A stretch of DNA of 64,000 nucleotides, taken from positions 1-64,000 of the forward strand of contig NZ_VTHK01000031.1 in the NCBI RefSeq assembly GCF_009765355.1, read 5' to 3'. Under the pieces are notes generated by a model. The model ran no database searches. It had not been told where the DNA came from and saw nothing but the letters and a program-made list of their open reading frames with translations. This stretch comes from Amycolatopsis anabasis. Its GTDB lineage: Bacteria; Actinomycetota; Actinomycetes; Mycobacteriales; Pseudonocardiaceae. A program made the translations under genes and the position numbers. Shown piece after piece: positions 36,696 to 44,207 of this stretch; within the stretch, counting starts at the first letter, position 1; each line of letters opens with the position of its first letter.

Positions 36696-37961
36696 ATGCC
36701 CGGCAACGGTGAGGCTGTGCCACGACGGACCGAGGGCCAGGGCGGGGGAGGTTCCGCGTCCGGTCTGTCCCGTGGTGTCGTCATACTGTTCGCCGTCGCC
36801 TGCGGGGCCGCGGTGGCCAACGTCTACTTCGCCCAGCCGCTCCTGGTGACCATGGGCCAGGACCTCGGCATGAGCCCGGCACTCGTCGGCAGCGTGGTCA
36901 CCCTCACGCACATCGGCTACGGGCTGGGACTCTTCTTTCTCGTGCCACTGGGCGACGTGGCCAACCGCAGACGGCTCGTCGTGGCCCAGTTGCTGCTCCT
37001 GGTGGTGGCGCTGGCCGTGGTAGCCACCGCCCGCTCGGCGGCGATCCTGCTCGCGGGCATGGCCGCGATGGGGCTGCTCGCGGTCGTCACGCAGACCCTG
37101 GTGGCCTTCGCCGCAGCACTGAGCCCTCCCGCCGGGCGCGGGCGGGTCGTCGGCCTGGTCACCAGCGGCGTGGTCATCGGAATCCTGCTCGCCCGCACCG
37201 CCTCCGGCCTCCTGGCCGATCTCGCGGGCTGGCGCTCCGTGTACCTCGCCTCGGCGTCACTCTCCGCCCTGCTCGCCCTGATCCTGTACCGAGTGCTGCC
37301 ACGCCACAGCGCCGCTCCGCCGGTGAGCCTGCGCTACGGGCAGCTCCTGCGCTCCACGATCACCCTGTTCGCCCGGGAACCACTGCTGCGGCGCCGGGCC
37401 CTGTTCGGCCTGCTGATCTTCGCCGCCTTCAGCACCCTGTGGAGCAGCGTCGCGCTGCCGCTCAGCGAGGCCCCGTACTTCCTGTCCCACAGCGCGATCG
37501 GGGCGCTGGGGCTGATCGGTGTCGCCGGCGCCCTGGCCGCGACCGTGGCGGGCCGCCTGAACGACCGCGGACTCGCCCAGCGGACCACCGGCATCGCCCT
37601 GGCGCTGCTCGCCGCCTCGTGGCTGCCCTTGGCCTTCACCCGCAGCTCGTTCTGGGCCTTGGTCGTCGGGGTGATCCTGCTCGACCTCGCCGTGCAGGCG
37701 GTCCATGTCACCAACCAGACCCTGATCTACGCCCTGCACCCGGACGCCGGGAGCCGACTGATCGGCGGCTACATGGTCTTCTACTCGATCGGCAGCGCCA
37801 CCGGCGCCATCGCCGCGACCTCCCTCTACACGGTGGCCGGTTGGGGAGCCGTATGCGCGCTGGGTGCCGCGTTCAGCTGCCTCGGGCTCCTGCTGTGGGC
37901 GTTCACTCGACGTCGCGTGGGAACCGCAGCGGGGCAGTTACACCCCAGCAGCGCTACTTAA
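36696..37961 (+). CDS. MFS transporter (drug-efflux type)
   Basis: A 421-residue, 12-segment major-facilitator protein: GAAVANVYFAQPLLVTMGQD at the start (a signature of a common actinomycete and proteobacterial efflux subfamily), LVPLGDVANRRRLVVAQL (motif A), and VTSGVVIGILLARTASGLLAD (motif C). ATG 36696 follows GGAGGAG by seven bases. Probably a proton-driven exporter of small toxic compounds, controlled by the divergent HxlR protein. Its stop codon is followed two bases later by a 14-bp AT-rich palindrome. Confidence 0.88.
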   Translation: MPGNGEAVPRRTEGQGGGGSASGLSRGVVILFAVACGAAVANVYFAQPLLVTMGQDLGMSPALVGSVVTLTHIGYGLGLFFLVPLGDVANRRRLVVAQLLLLVVALAVVATARSAAILLAGMAAMGLLAVVTQTLVAFAAALSPPAGRGRVVGLVTSGVVIGILLARTASGLLADLAGWRSVYLASASLSALLALILYRVLPRHSAAPPVSLRYGQLLRSTITLFAREPLLRRRALFGLLIFAAFSTLWSSVALPLSEAPYFLSHSAIGALGLIGVAGALAATVAGRLNDRGLAQRTTGIALALLAASWLPLAFTRSSFWALVVGVILLDLAVQAVHVTNQTLIYALHPDAGSRLIGGYMVFYSIGSATGAIAATSLYTVAGWGAVCALGAAFSCLGLLLWAFTRRRVGTAAGQLHPSSAT

Positions 37962-37962
37962 C

Positions 37963-37976
37963 ATAATGTACATTAT
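37963..37976. repeat. Perfect 14-bp AT-rich palindrome
   Basis: ATAATGTACATTAT, fully self-complementary, directly after the MFS stop codon. In such a GC-rich genome it stands out and looks like a regulator-binding site, yet no gene start lies within 600 bp on either strand except the small zinc-finger protein far downstream. The surrounding 37962-38240 contains no gene I can support, apart from a short hairpin at 38003-38020. Confidence 0.5.
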
Positions 37977-38002
37977 CGGCGCACGGATAACGCCGGGGAA
38001 GA

Positions 38003-38020
38003 TGGGAGCGGGCGCTCCCA
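38003..38020. terminator. Short hairpin after MFS gene
   Basis: TGGGAGC, four bases, GCTCCCA: a perfect seven-base stem about 40 bp downstream of the MFS stop codon. Weak but well-placed candidate terminator. Confidence 0.4.
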
Positions 38021-38240
38021 GCAGCCTCCTGTGCGGCCACGTTGACGCCCACCGTCCGCGCCATGCACCCCAGCGTCGCCGCGTCCGCTCCGCGAGCAAC
38101 CGGTCGACCCCTCGCATGTCCGCCCCCATGCCTTCGGGAACCACTCCGGTAAGGCAGCCCGCTCCACCCCGGAAACCAGCCCGGGACACCACCCTATTTC
38201 GTCACCGTGACGTTTTGGGTCAGGGTTGCCGGACCTCGAG

Positions 38241-38624
38241 TCAGCGGAGTTGTTCGAGGTCCTGGGCGACTCGGGCCAGCTCGGTGGCCATCCGGCGCAA
38301 CTCGGGCAACTCCGCGCCGTCGTCGGCCGCCGTGGCGACGTCCTCCGCGGCGCACCGCAGTTGGAACAGGCGGTCCTGCAAGGTGGCGATCTCGGCGTCG
38401 GACAGCACCACGGCATCCTCGGGCAGTCCGCTGCGCTGCACGGCGGCGCGACGCTCGTAGGCGCGCTGGCGGCAGGACTGCCCGCAGTACCGGCGCCGCC
38501 GCCCCCGGTTCTCACCCTGCGGCAGCCGGCGCCCGCACCAGCCGCAGTGCTTCGGCGCGCCGTTACGCCGCAACCCGGTCAATTCGTCACGTGACGTATC
38601 GACCGACTGTGCCAGATCACTCAC
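38241..38624 (-). CDS. Small cysteine-rich (zinc-finger-like) protein with helical C-terminus
   Basis: A 127-residue protein starting at GTG 38624. It has a putative zinc module in residues 27-60 (HCGWCGRRLP, then RRYCGQSCRQRAYERR) and a helical, possibly coiled-coil C-terminus (LSDAEIATLQDRLFQLR). The module resembles the cysteine-rich head of the coiled-coil protein at 17153 (SYCCKAHADAASRARR). The basic residues suggest nucleic-acid binding. The frame is open far upstream, but this start excludes overlap with the GDPD gene. It is divergent from the GDPD gene at 38673. Function unknown. Confidence 0.7.
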   Translation of the reverse strand: MSDLAQSVDTSRDELTGLRRNGAPKHCGWCGRRLPQGENRGRRRRYCGQSCRQRAYERRAAVQRSGLPEDAVVLSDAEIATLQDRLFQLRCAAEDVATAADDGAELPELRRMATELARVAQDLEQLR

Positions 38625-38690
38625 GAATATGACCCTAACCGGCCATCGAACGCTCACGCCGAGGCCACGCCGATGGCGCAAACTGGAAGG

Positions 38691-39479
38691 GTGCTGAGCA
38701 ACCGCCATCCCTACCTCGCCGACGCCCTCCCCCGTGCCTTCGCCCACCGCGGCTGGCATCTGGACGAACTCGACGGGATGGAGAACTCGCTCGCGGCGTT
38801 CCGGCGCGCGGTCGACGAGGGTTACCGCTATCTGGAGACCGACGTGCACACCACGTCCGACGGCGTGGTGGTCGTGCACCACGATCCCCAGCTGGACCGC
38901 ACCACCGACGGGCACGGCGCGATCGCGCACCAGACGTGGGCCCAGGTCCGCTCGGTGAAGGTCGGCGGGCGCGAGCCCATCGCCCGGCTGGAGGACGTCC
39001 TGGAGGAACTCCCCCACGCCCGGTTCAACATCGACGTGAAGAGCAATGCCGCCGTCGAGCCGTTCGTGCGCGTCATGGAGCGCACCGGCGCCTACGAACG
39101 GGTGGCCGCCGCGTCGTTTTCCGACGGCAGGCTGGCGCGCCTGCGCAAGCTCGCCGGGCCGAAGCTGCTCACCTCGATGGGACCCCGTTCCGCCGCGGTG
39201 CTCTGGGCGAACGGCTGGGCCCCGTTGTTGCGCCTGGGTTTCCTGCTTCGCGGTGCGATGGCCCAGGTTCCGGTCAAACAGGGTGCACTGACCATTGTGG
39301 ACAAAGCATTCCTCAGGTCGGCCGCCCGTTCCGGTATCGAGGTGCACACCTGGACGATCAACGAGGCGGACCGGATGCGTGAACTGCTCGACCTCGGCGT
39401 GCACGGGATCGTGACCGACCGGCCGGACCTGCTCCGCGAGATCCTCATCGAACGCGGAACCTGGCCGAGCGCCGCCTAG
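38691..39479 (+). CDS. Glycerophosphodiester phosphodiesterase
   Basis: A 262-residue GDPD-family TIM-barrel enzyme that cleaves glycerophosphodiesters to glycerol-3-phosphate and an alcohol. Catalytic and metal residues are visible: AFAHRGWHLDE, ENSLAAFRRAVDEGYRYLET with DVHTTSDG, and VVVHHDPQLDRTTDG. GTG 38691 (VLSNRHPYLADAL) is the usual start in relatives; ATG 38673 is also in frame. No signal peptide is seen, so it is cytoplasmic. It overlaps the converging transglycosylase gene by four bases. Confidence 0.9.
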   Translation: MLSNRHPYLADALPRAFAHRGWHLDELDGMENSLAAFRRAVDEGYRYLETDVHTTSDGVVVVHHDPQLDRTTDGHGAIAHQTWAQVRSVKVGGREPIARLEDVLEELPHARFNIDVKSNAAVEPFVRVMERTGAYERVAAASFSDGRLARLRKLAGPKLLTSMGPRSAAVLWANGWAPLLRLGFLLRGAMAQVPVKQGALTIVDKAFLRSAARSGIEVHTWTINEADRMRELLDLGVHGIVTDRPDLLREILIERGTWPSAA

Positions 39480-40177
39480 CGGGGCGGTTTGCCCTCCCAG
39501 GCGGCCTTCCACGTCTTCGGCCCGAGCCGTCCGGAATCGTTGATCCCGTTGGCCCGCTGCAGATCGAGCACGGCCTGCCGGGTCTTGTCGTAGTAGCAGC
39601 CGGTGCCGGTGAAGCCGTAGCCGAATGCGTTCATGCGGAGCTGGAAAGCCTTGAGCGGCGGCGCGCAGTCGCCGTACGCGTACACCACGCCGGGCCAGTC
39701 GGGCATCGGTCCGGGCGGGGGCGCCGGAGCCGGGCCGGGCGCCGGGGTGGGTGCGGGCGAGCCGCCGCCACCGATGTACTTCGCGTCCTGGTAGGTCGGT
39801 TTGCGCTTGCTGCGCGCGTCGCCGTCGTCGCGCAGGCCGAGCATGCCGGCGCACTCCCACGGCTGCCAGCCGCGCATCCGGTACAGGTAGAGCGCGCGGT
39901 AGTCCTGCTCGTGCGGGCTGGCCTGGTCCGGGCGTCCCTGGCCGCCGACGCTCTGCCAGGTGGGCAGGTTGAACTGGTAGGCGCCGTAGTAGCCGTTGCC
40001 GGTGTTCGCGTTGTACCGGCCGCTCGACTCGCACATGCGCAGCTTCGCCCACGCGCCGAACGAGGGGTCGGCGGAGGCGGTGGTACTCGTCCCCAGCTGG
40101 AAGCCCATCGCCACGACGGCGATGAGCACAAGTCTGCCGAGCGCTCGAGTCACTCCGCCAACACGGTGGTTCTGCAT
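39476..40177 (-). CDS. Secreted transglycosylase-like (Rpf-like) protein with peptidoglycan-binding domain
   Basis: A 233-residue exported cell-wall protein. It has a signal peptide (LVLIAVVAMGFQLGTSTTASA, cleavage before DPSFG), then a resuscitation-promoting-factor/transglycosylase-like domain (WAKLRMCESSGRYNANTGNG, YGAYQFNLPTWQSVGG). A linker rich in proline and alanine precedes a peptidoglycan_binding_1 domain (KAFQLRMNAFGYG to QAVLDLQRANGIND). Glu in MCESSG is the expected catalytic acid. ATG 40177 is used. A plausible promoter, TTGTGA-18-TACTGT, lies immediately upstream, giving a very short leader. No cyclic-di-AMP riboswitch was recognised in the 217 bp to the next gene. Confidence 0.88.
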   Translation of the reverse strand: MQNHRVGGVTRALGRLVLIAVVAMGFQLGTSTTASADPSFGAWAKLRMCESSGRYNANTGNGYYGAYQFNLPTWQSVGGQGRPDQASPHEQDYRALYLYRMRGWQPWECAGMLGLRDDGDARSKRKPTYQDAKYIGGGGSPAPTPAPGPAPAPPPGPMPDWPGVVYAYGDCAPPLKAFQLRMNAFGYGFTGTGCYYDKTRQAVLDLQRANGINDSGRLGPKTWKAAWEGKPPR

Positions 40178-40394
40178 GTGAGCACAGTAAGGAACCAAAC
40201 CCACGAGTCACAACAAAATCAGGAAAAACACCAGCATCACACACCACATGGGGGATGCATTCGAACGACACGCCGAAACTTTCCGTCCCCGGCGCCGGGC
40301 GTTTCCGATACCAGCAGAAACGGCATCGCGCCCGCGCGGCGCGGGCGCGCGTCGTTGATCGGCGTCCCGCGCGAGCCCGATAGGGTCGTCGGTC

Positions 40395-41144
40395 GTGACC
40401 CTGCTCGAGGACAGTGACCTGGACCCGACCGACGCCTTGTCCGCGGTACCCGCTGCCGGCGCCAGACGCAGCGCGCCGATGACCGGGAAGCTCAAGTTCT
40501 GCTACGGCCCGATGGATTGCGGGAAGTCGACGCTCGCCCTGCAGATCAACCACAACCACGCCCGGCAGGGCCGGCACGGGTTGCTGCTGGTGCGGCACGA
40601 CCGCTCCGGGGCCCCGCAGATCAGCAGCCGGATCGGCATCACCCGGCACGCCATCGAGGTGGGCAACGACACCGATCTGCGCGTGCTGGTCCGCGCGCAC
40701 TGGGCCCGCGGCCAGCAGGTGGACTACCTCATCGTGGACGAGGCGCAGTTCCTCTCCCCCGGCCAGGTCGATCAGCTCGCCGAGCTCGCCGACGACGTCC
40801 AGATCGACGTCTACTGCTTCGGCATCGCCACCAACTTCCGCAGCGAGCTTTTCCCCGGCGCGCGGCGGCTGTTCGAACTCGCGGACGAGTTGCAGCCGGT
40901 TCAGGTCGAAGTGCTGTGCTGGTGCGGGCTGCCCGGGCGGTTCAACGCGCGGGTGCGGGACGGCGAGGTGCTGCGCACGGGCGACACACTCCTGGTAGCG
41001 GACACCGAGCCCAGCTCAGTTGAAAGTTCACAAATCGAGCCCGATTTCACTACAGTGCGTTACCAAGTATTGTGCCGACGGCACTTCAGGCTCGGCGACC
41101 TTGGACCCACCTCGGGTCAACACGGTCAGTTACGGCTGACCTGA
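40395..41144 (+). CDS. tdk: Thymidine kinase (TK1-like)
   Basis: A 249-residue enzyme phosphorylating thymidine with ATP. It has P-loop CYGPMDCGKSTLALQ, the DEAQFLSPGQVDQLAELAD motif containing the catalytic region, a zinc site formed by LCWCGLPGRFNARVRDG and the C-terminal VLCRRHF, and the lasso residues TTVRYQV. GTG 40395 gives 28 extra N-terminal residues. ATG 40479 (MTGKLKFCYG) would give the usual length of about 220 and may be the true start. A GGGGATATCCCC palindrome lies 24 bp after its stop. Confidence 0.9.
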   Translation: MTLLEDSDLDPTDALSAVPAAGARRSAPMTGKLKFCYGPMDCGKSTLALQINHNHARQGRHGLLLVRHDRSGAPQISSRIGITRHAIEVGNDTDLRVLVRAHWARGQQVDYLIVDEAQFLSPGQVDQLAELADDVQIDVYCFGIATNFRSELFPGARRLFELADELQPVQVEVLCWCGLPGRFNARVRDGEVLRTGDTLLVADTEPSSVESSQIEPDFTTVRYQVLCRRHFRLGDLGPTSGQHGQLRLT

Positions 41145-41168
41145 ACCGCTAAAGGTATCGCCCAACTG

Positions 41169-41180
41169 GGGGATATCCCC
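41169..41180. repeat. Perfect palindrome between tdk and rbpA
   Basis: GGGGATATCCCC, 12 bp and fully self-complementary, with no loop. It lies between the thymidine kinase stop codon and the rbpA promoter and may be a regulator site. The remainder of 41145-41289 holds nothing I can support. Confidence 0.35.
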
Positions 41181-41289
41181 AAGAAGAACGCCCTAAGCGC
41201 GTCACGTCGCGGCCTAGATCGTCTCCCATGGGAGGAAGCTGTTGCCGACGGGTGACGCAGCTCATCGTGAGCGACGACATGGTGTTCCG

Positions 41290-41315
41290 GGAATTACCGG
41301 ACCGTCATCATCGTT
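41290..41315 (+). promoter_or_regulatory. SigR-type promoter of rbpA
   Basis: GGAAT (41290-41294), exactly 18 bases, GTT (41313-41315). This matches the SigR/SigH oxidative-stress consensus, which is known to drive rbpA in streptomycetes. It lies about 55 bp before the start codon. Confidence 0.75.
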
Positions 41316-41370
41316 GCTTAAAGTGAGCATCGCCCTGGCTCCACCCGGAGCCGACTGAAAGGATCCCATC

Positions 41371-41718
41371 ATGGCCGACCGTGTTCTCCGTGGAAGCCGG
41401 CTGGGAGCGGTCAGCTACGAGACCGACCGCAATCACGACCTCGCACCTCGCCGTACGGTGCGCTACGCGTGTCCCAAGGATCATGAGTTCGAGGTGCCCT
41501 TCTCCGACGACGCCGAGATCCCCTCGGTGTGGGAGTGCCGCCTGCACGGCAGCGAGTCCGAGATCGTGGACGGCGGGCAGCCGGAGCAGAAGAAGGTCAA
41601 GCCTCCGCGCACTCACTGGGACATGCTGCTCGAGCGGCGTTCCATTCCGGAACTCGAGGACCTGCTGAACGAACGTCTCGCCGAGCTGAAGGGTCGACGG
41701 ACCTCGCGCTCGGCCTAG
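41371..41718 (+). CDS. rbpA: RNA polymerase-binding protein RbpA
   Basis: A 115-residue actinobacterial transcription activator that binds the principal sigma factor and core RNA polymerase and stabilises the open complex. The sequence shows the RbpA core (VRYACPKDHEFEVPFSDDA, VWECRLHG) and the sigma-interaction domain (KPPRTHWDMLLERRSIPEL, DLLNERLAELKGRR). Full length. ATG 41371 follows GAAAGGA. It has its own SigR-type promoter and a strong downstream terminator, so it is monocistronic. Confidence 0.96.
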   Translation: MADRVLRGSRLGAVSYETDRNHDLAPRRTVRYACPKDHEFEVPFSDDAEIPSVWECRLHGSESEIVDGGQPEQKKVKPPRTHWDMLLERRSIPELEDLLNERLAELKGRRTSRSA

Positions 41719-41749
41719 CCGGACTAGGTAGCCACGCTCCCACCACGCG

Positions 41750-41782
41750 AACGCCCCCGTGTCCTCCCGCCACGGGGGCGTT
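41750..41782. terminator. Hairpin terminator after rbpA
   Basis: AACGCCCCCGTG and its exact complement (41771-41782) form a 12-bp stem with a nine-base loop, between the converging rbpA and ppm genes. It should act in both directions. Confidence 0.85.
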
Positions 41783-41803
41783 CCTCGTGTCCGGGGCGGG
41801 CGT

Positions 41804-42571
41804 TCAGCGGCGGCGGAAGAGACCGCGCAGCTGCTCCCAGCGGCGCCGGGCGCCCCACAGGCCGACGCGGATCATGGCCTCGCGCACGATCGACCCGCTC
41901 ATCTTGGACTCGCCGATCTCCCGCTCGGTGAAGGTGATCGGCACCTCCACGATCTCGAAGCCCGCGTTGTCGGTGCGCAGGGTCAGGTCGATCTGGAAGC
42001 AGTAACCGTGCGAGGCGATCTCGTCGAGCGGCAGCTTCTCCAGGACCTCGCGGCGGTAGGCGCGGAACCCGGCGGTCATGTCGTTGACCTTCACCCCGAG
42101 GGCGACCCGGGAGTAGACGTTGGCGCCGCGGGACAGCAGCCACCGCCGCGCCGGCCAGTTGACCGTGCTGCCACCGGCCACGTATCGGGAGCCGACGACC
42201 AGATCGGCGTCGCCGAGGGCTTCCAGCAGCCGGGGCAGGTCCTCCGGCGCGTGCGAACCGTCGGCGTCCATCTCGACCAGGGTCGCGTAGTCGCGGGCCA
42301 TGCCCCAGCGGAACCCGGCCACGTACGCGGCGCCGAGGCCCGCCTTCTCGGTGCGGTGCAGGACGTGCACGCGCTCGTCGGCCTTGGCCAGTTCGTCGGC
42401 CACGTCGCCGGTGCCGTCCGGGCTGCCGTCGTCGACGACGAGGGCGTGCACCGCGGGCAGGGCCTCGTGCAGCCTGCGCAGGATCGGTCCGATGTTCTCC
42501 CGCTCGTTGTAGGTCGGGATCACCACCAGCACCGGCTCGATCGGCTGTGCCCCCCGCGGCCCCTGCGCCAT
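41804..42571 (-). CDS. ppm: Polyprenol monophosphomannose synthase
   Basis: A 255-residue GT2-family glycosyltransferase that makes polyprenyl-phosphomannose from GDP-mannose at the inner face of the membrane, the donor for lipoglycan and protein mannosylation. It has the start VLVVIPTYNERENIGPIL, metal motif EMDADGSHAPEDLP, LVVGSRYVAGGST, and the C-terminal TFTEREIGESKMS. ATG 42571 is used; the frame is open further upstream. It lies 13 bp downstream of lnt on the same strand. In mycobacteria the two enzymes are fused or adjacent, and mannosylation and lipoprotein acylation act on the same exported proteins. Confidence 0.92.
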   Translation of the reverse strand: MAQGPRGAQPIEPVLVVIPTYNERENIGPILRRLHEALPAVHALVVDDGSPDGTGDVADELAKADERVHVLHRTEKAGLGAAYVAGFRWGMARDYATLVEMDADGSHAPEDLPRLLEALGDADLVVGSRYVAGGSTVNWPARRWLLSRGANVYSRVALGVKVNDMTAGFRAYRREVLEKLPLDEIASHGYCFQIDLTLRTDNAGFEIVEVPITFTEREIGESKMSGSIVREAMIRVGLWGARRRWEQLRGLFRRR

Positions 42572-42584
42572 TCGTACGTCCTCC

Positions 42585-44204
42585 CTAGGCGGCGCTGTCG
42601 CCGCTCGTTCGCTGTTCCTCGACGCCGCCGCGCCGGGTGCGGGACCGGACCACGAGTCCGGCGAGCACCCCTGCCAGTGCCGCGCCGACCAGTCCGTACT
42701 CCGTCCACGCACCGAGTCGATCCGACAGCGTAGTCGTTTGCCTCAGCGGTACGCGCTCGACCAGCGACGCGGCGGTGAACAGGCTGGTCGAGGCGCTGAT
42801 GCTGCCGTCGGGCTGGACGATCGCGCTCACCCCGCTGGTCGCCGAGACGACCACCGCCCGGCCGTGCTCGACGGCGCGGAGGCGGGACATCGCGAGCTGC
42901 TGGTAGCTCATCTCGCTGCGGCCGTACCACGCGTTGTTGGTCGGCGCGGTGAGCAGTTCGGCGCCCGCCCGCACGGCGTCGCGGGCGGGGTAGTCGTACG
43001 CGGCCTCATAGCAGATCATCGCGCCGACCTTGGTTCCGGCGATGTTCAGCGCGGCGGGATCGCCGGTGCCGGGCACGCGGGCGTCGACCGAGCGGACGAA
43101 CGGGGTGACCAGCTCGGCGAGTTCGCGGGCGGGGACGTATTCGCCGAACGGGACGAGTTGCTGCTTGGCGTACCGCTCCCCCTGCCCGGTGACCGGATCC
43201 CAGGCGACCAGCGCGTTCTCGTACTGGCCGTCGGGAAGTTCGTACAGCGCGCCGATCAGCGCCGGGGCGCCGTAGTCGGCGACCAGCTGGTCCAGCCGCG
43301 GATCGGCGCCGCGGACGTCGGTGGCCGTTTCCGGCCAGACCACGAGATCGGGTTTGGGCACCCGTCCGGCCCGGATGTCGGCGATCAGGCGCTCGCTCTC
43401 GGCGATGTGGGTCTTCCGGAGGTCGGCGCCTTCGACGAACATGCCCAGTCCGGTGTCCGGCGCGTTGCCCTGGACCGCCGCGACGGTCAGGCTTCCGTCC
43501 TGCGCGTCCGTGCCGATCGCGGGCCACAGCGCCAGCCCCGCGACGACCGGTACGACGGCGGCGAGCGCGGGGGCGATCAGGGGCCGCCAGGTCCGGCGCC
43601 GGAGGCGCGGCAGCAGCGCGGCGAGCCCGAAGCCGGAGAGCGTGACGGCCAGCCCGACCAGGGGCGCGCCACCGATCGAGGCGAGCGGGACGTATGCGCC
43701 CTCGGGCTGGCTGAAGCCGATCCGGCCCCAGGGGAAGCCGCCGAGCGGGAACCAGGCGCGCGGGGTTTCCAAGCCGATGAACACCAGGGCCATCCACAGT
43801 GGAGCGAACGGGAGCCGGGCGACCCAGGTGATCAGGCCACCGCCCAGTCCGAAGTAGACGGCGAGCGCGCCGGAGAGGCCGAGCCACGGCCACGGGCCGA
43901 ACCCGGCGCCGAGGAAGTCCAGGATCCAGGTCAGCAGCGGCAGGAAGAACGCGAGCCCGAAGACGAACGCGTATCCGAAGCCGCCCCAGAACCGCCGCCG
44001 GTGCAGGACCAGGCCGAGCCCGGTGAAGGCGAGCGGGGCGAGCCACCACAGCGGGCGGGGCGCGAAGCTGAGGTACAGCACGAAACCCGAGGCCCCGGCG
44101 GCGAGCAGCCGGATCAGCCAGGGTCGCCACGGGCGGCGGATCGCCTGGGGTTTCCCGGGTTCCTCGACGGGCGCGGCGGGTTCCGCCTTTGCTGACACGC
44201 CCAC
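42585..44204 (-). CDS. lnt: Apolipoprotein N-acyltransferase
   Basis: A 539-residue membrane enzyme that N-acylates the diacylglyceryl-cysteine of lipoproteins. It has about seven hydrophobic N-terminal segments, then a nitrilase-like periplasmic domain (about 238-500) with the Glu-Lys-Cys triad visible as Glu292 (VVWPETA), Lys347 (YAKQQLVPFGEYVP) and Cys398 (AMICYEAAYD), and a last transmembrane helix near the C-terminus. It is the first gene of the lnt-ppm pair and lies three bases after the amidohydrolase stop codon. Length and motifs are normal. Confidence 0.93.
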   Translation of the reverse strand: MGVSAKAEPAAPVEEPGKPQAIRRPWRPWLIRLLAAGASGFVLYLSFAPRPLWWLAPLAFTGLGLVLHRRRFWGGFGYAFVFGLAFFLPLLTWILDFLGAGFGPWPWLGLSGALAVYFGLGGGLITWVARLPFAPLWMALVFIGLETPRAWFPLGGFPWGRIGFSQPEGAYVPLASIGGAPLVGLAVTLSGFGLAALLPRLRRRTWRPLIAPALAAVVPVVAGLALWPAIGTDAQDGSLTVAAVQGNAPDTGLGMFVEGADLRKTHIAESERLIADIRAGRVPKPDLVVWPETATDVRGADPRLDQLVADYGAPALIGALYELPDGQYENALVAWDPVTGQGERYAKQQLVPFGEYVPARELAELVTPFVRSVDARVPGTGDPAALNIAGTKVGAMICYEAAYDYPARDAVRAGAELLTAPTNNAWYGRSEMSYQQLAMSRLRAVEHGRAVVVSATSGVSAIVQPDGSISASTSLFTAASLVERVPLRQTTTLSDRLGAWTEYGLVGAALAGVLAGLVVRSRTRRGGVEEQRTSGDSAA

Positions 44205-44207
44205 ACT

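Noticed and set aside
38586..38595. GTCACGTGAC palindrome in the small zinc-finger gene
   Set aside because: It lies inside coding sequence and such ten-base GC-rich palindromes are common by chance here.
39911..40417. Possible cyclic-di-AMP riboswitch before the Rpf-like gene
   Set aside because: The upstream 200 bp do not show the conserved elements of that riboswitch. Only a simple promoter-like pair could be proposed.
41228..41326. A 32-codon open frame before rbpA
   Set aside because: No ribosome-binding site, and the SigR-type promoter lies inside it, so the reading frame is more likely accidental.
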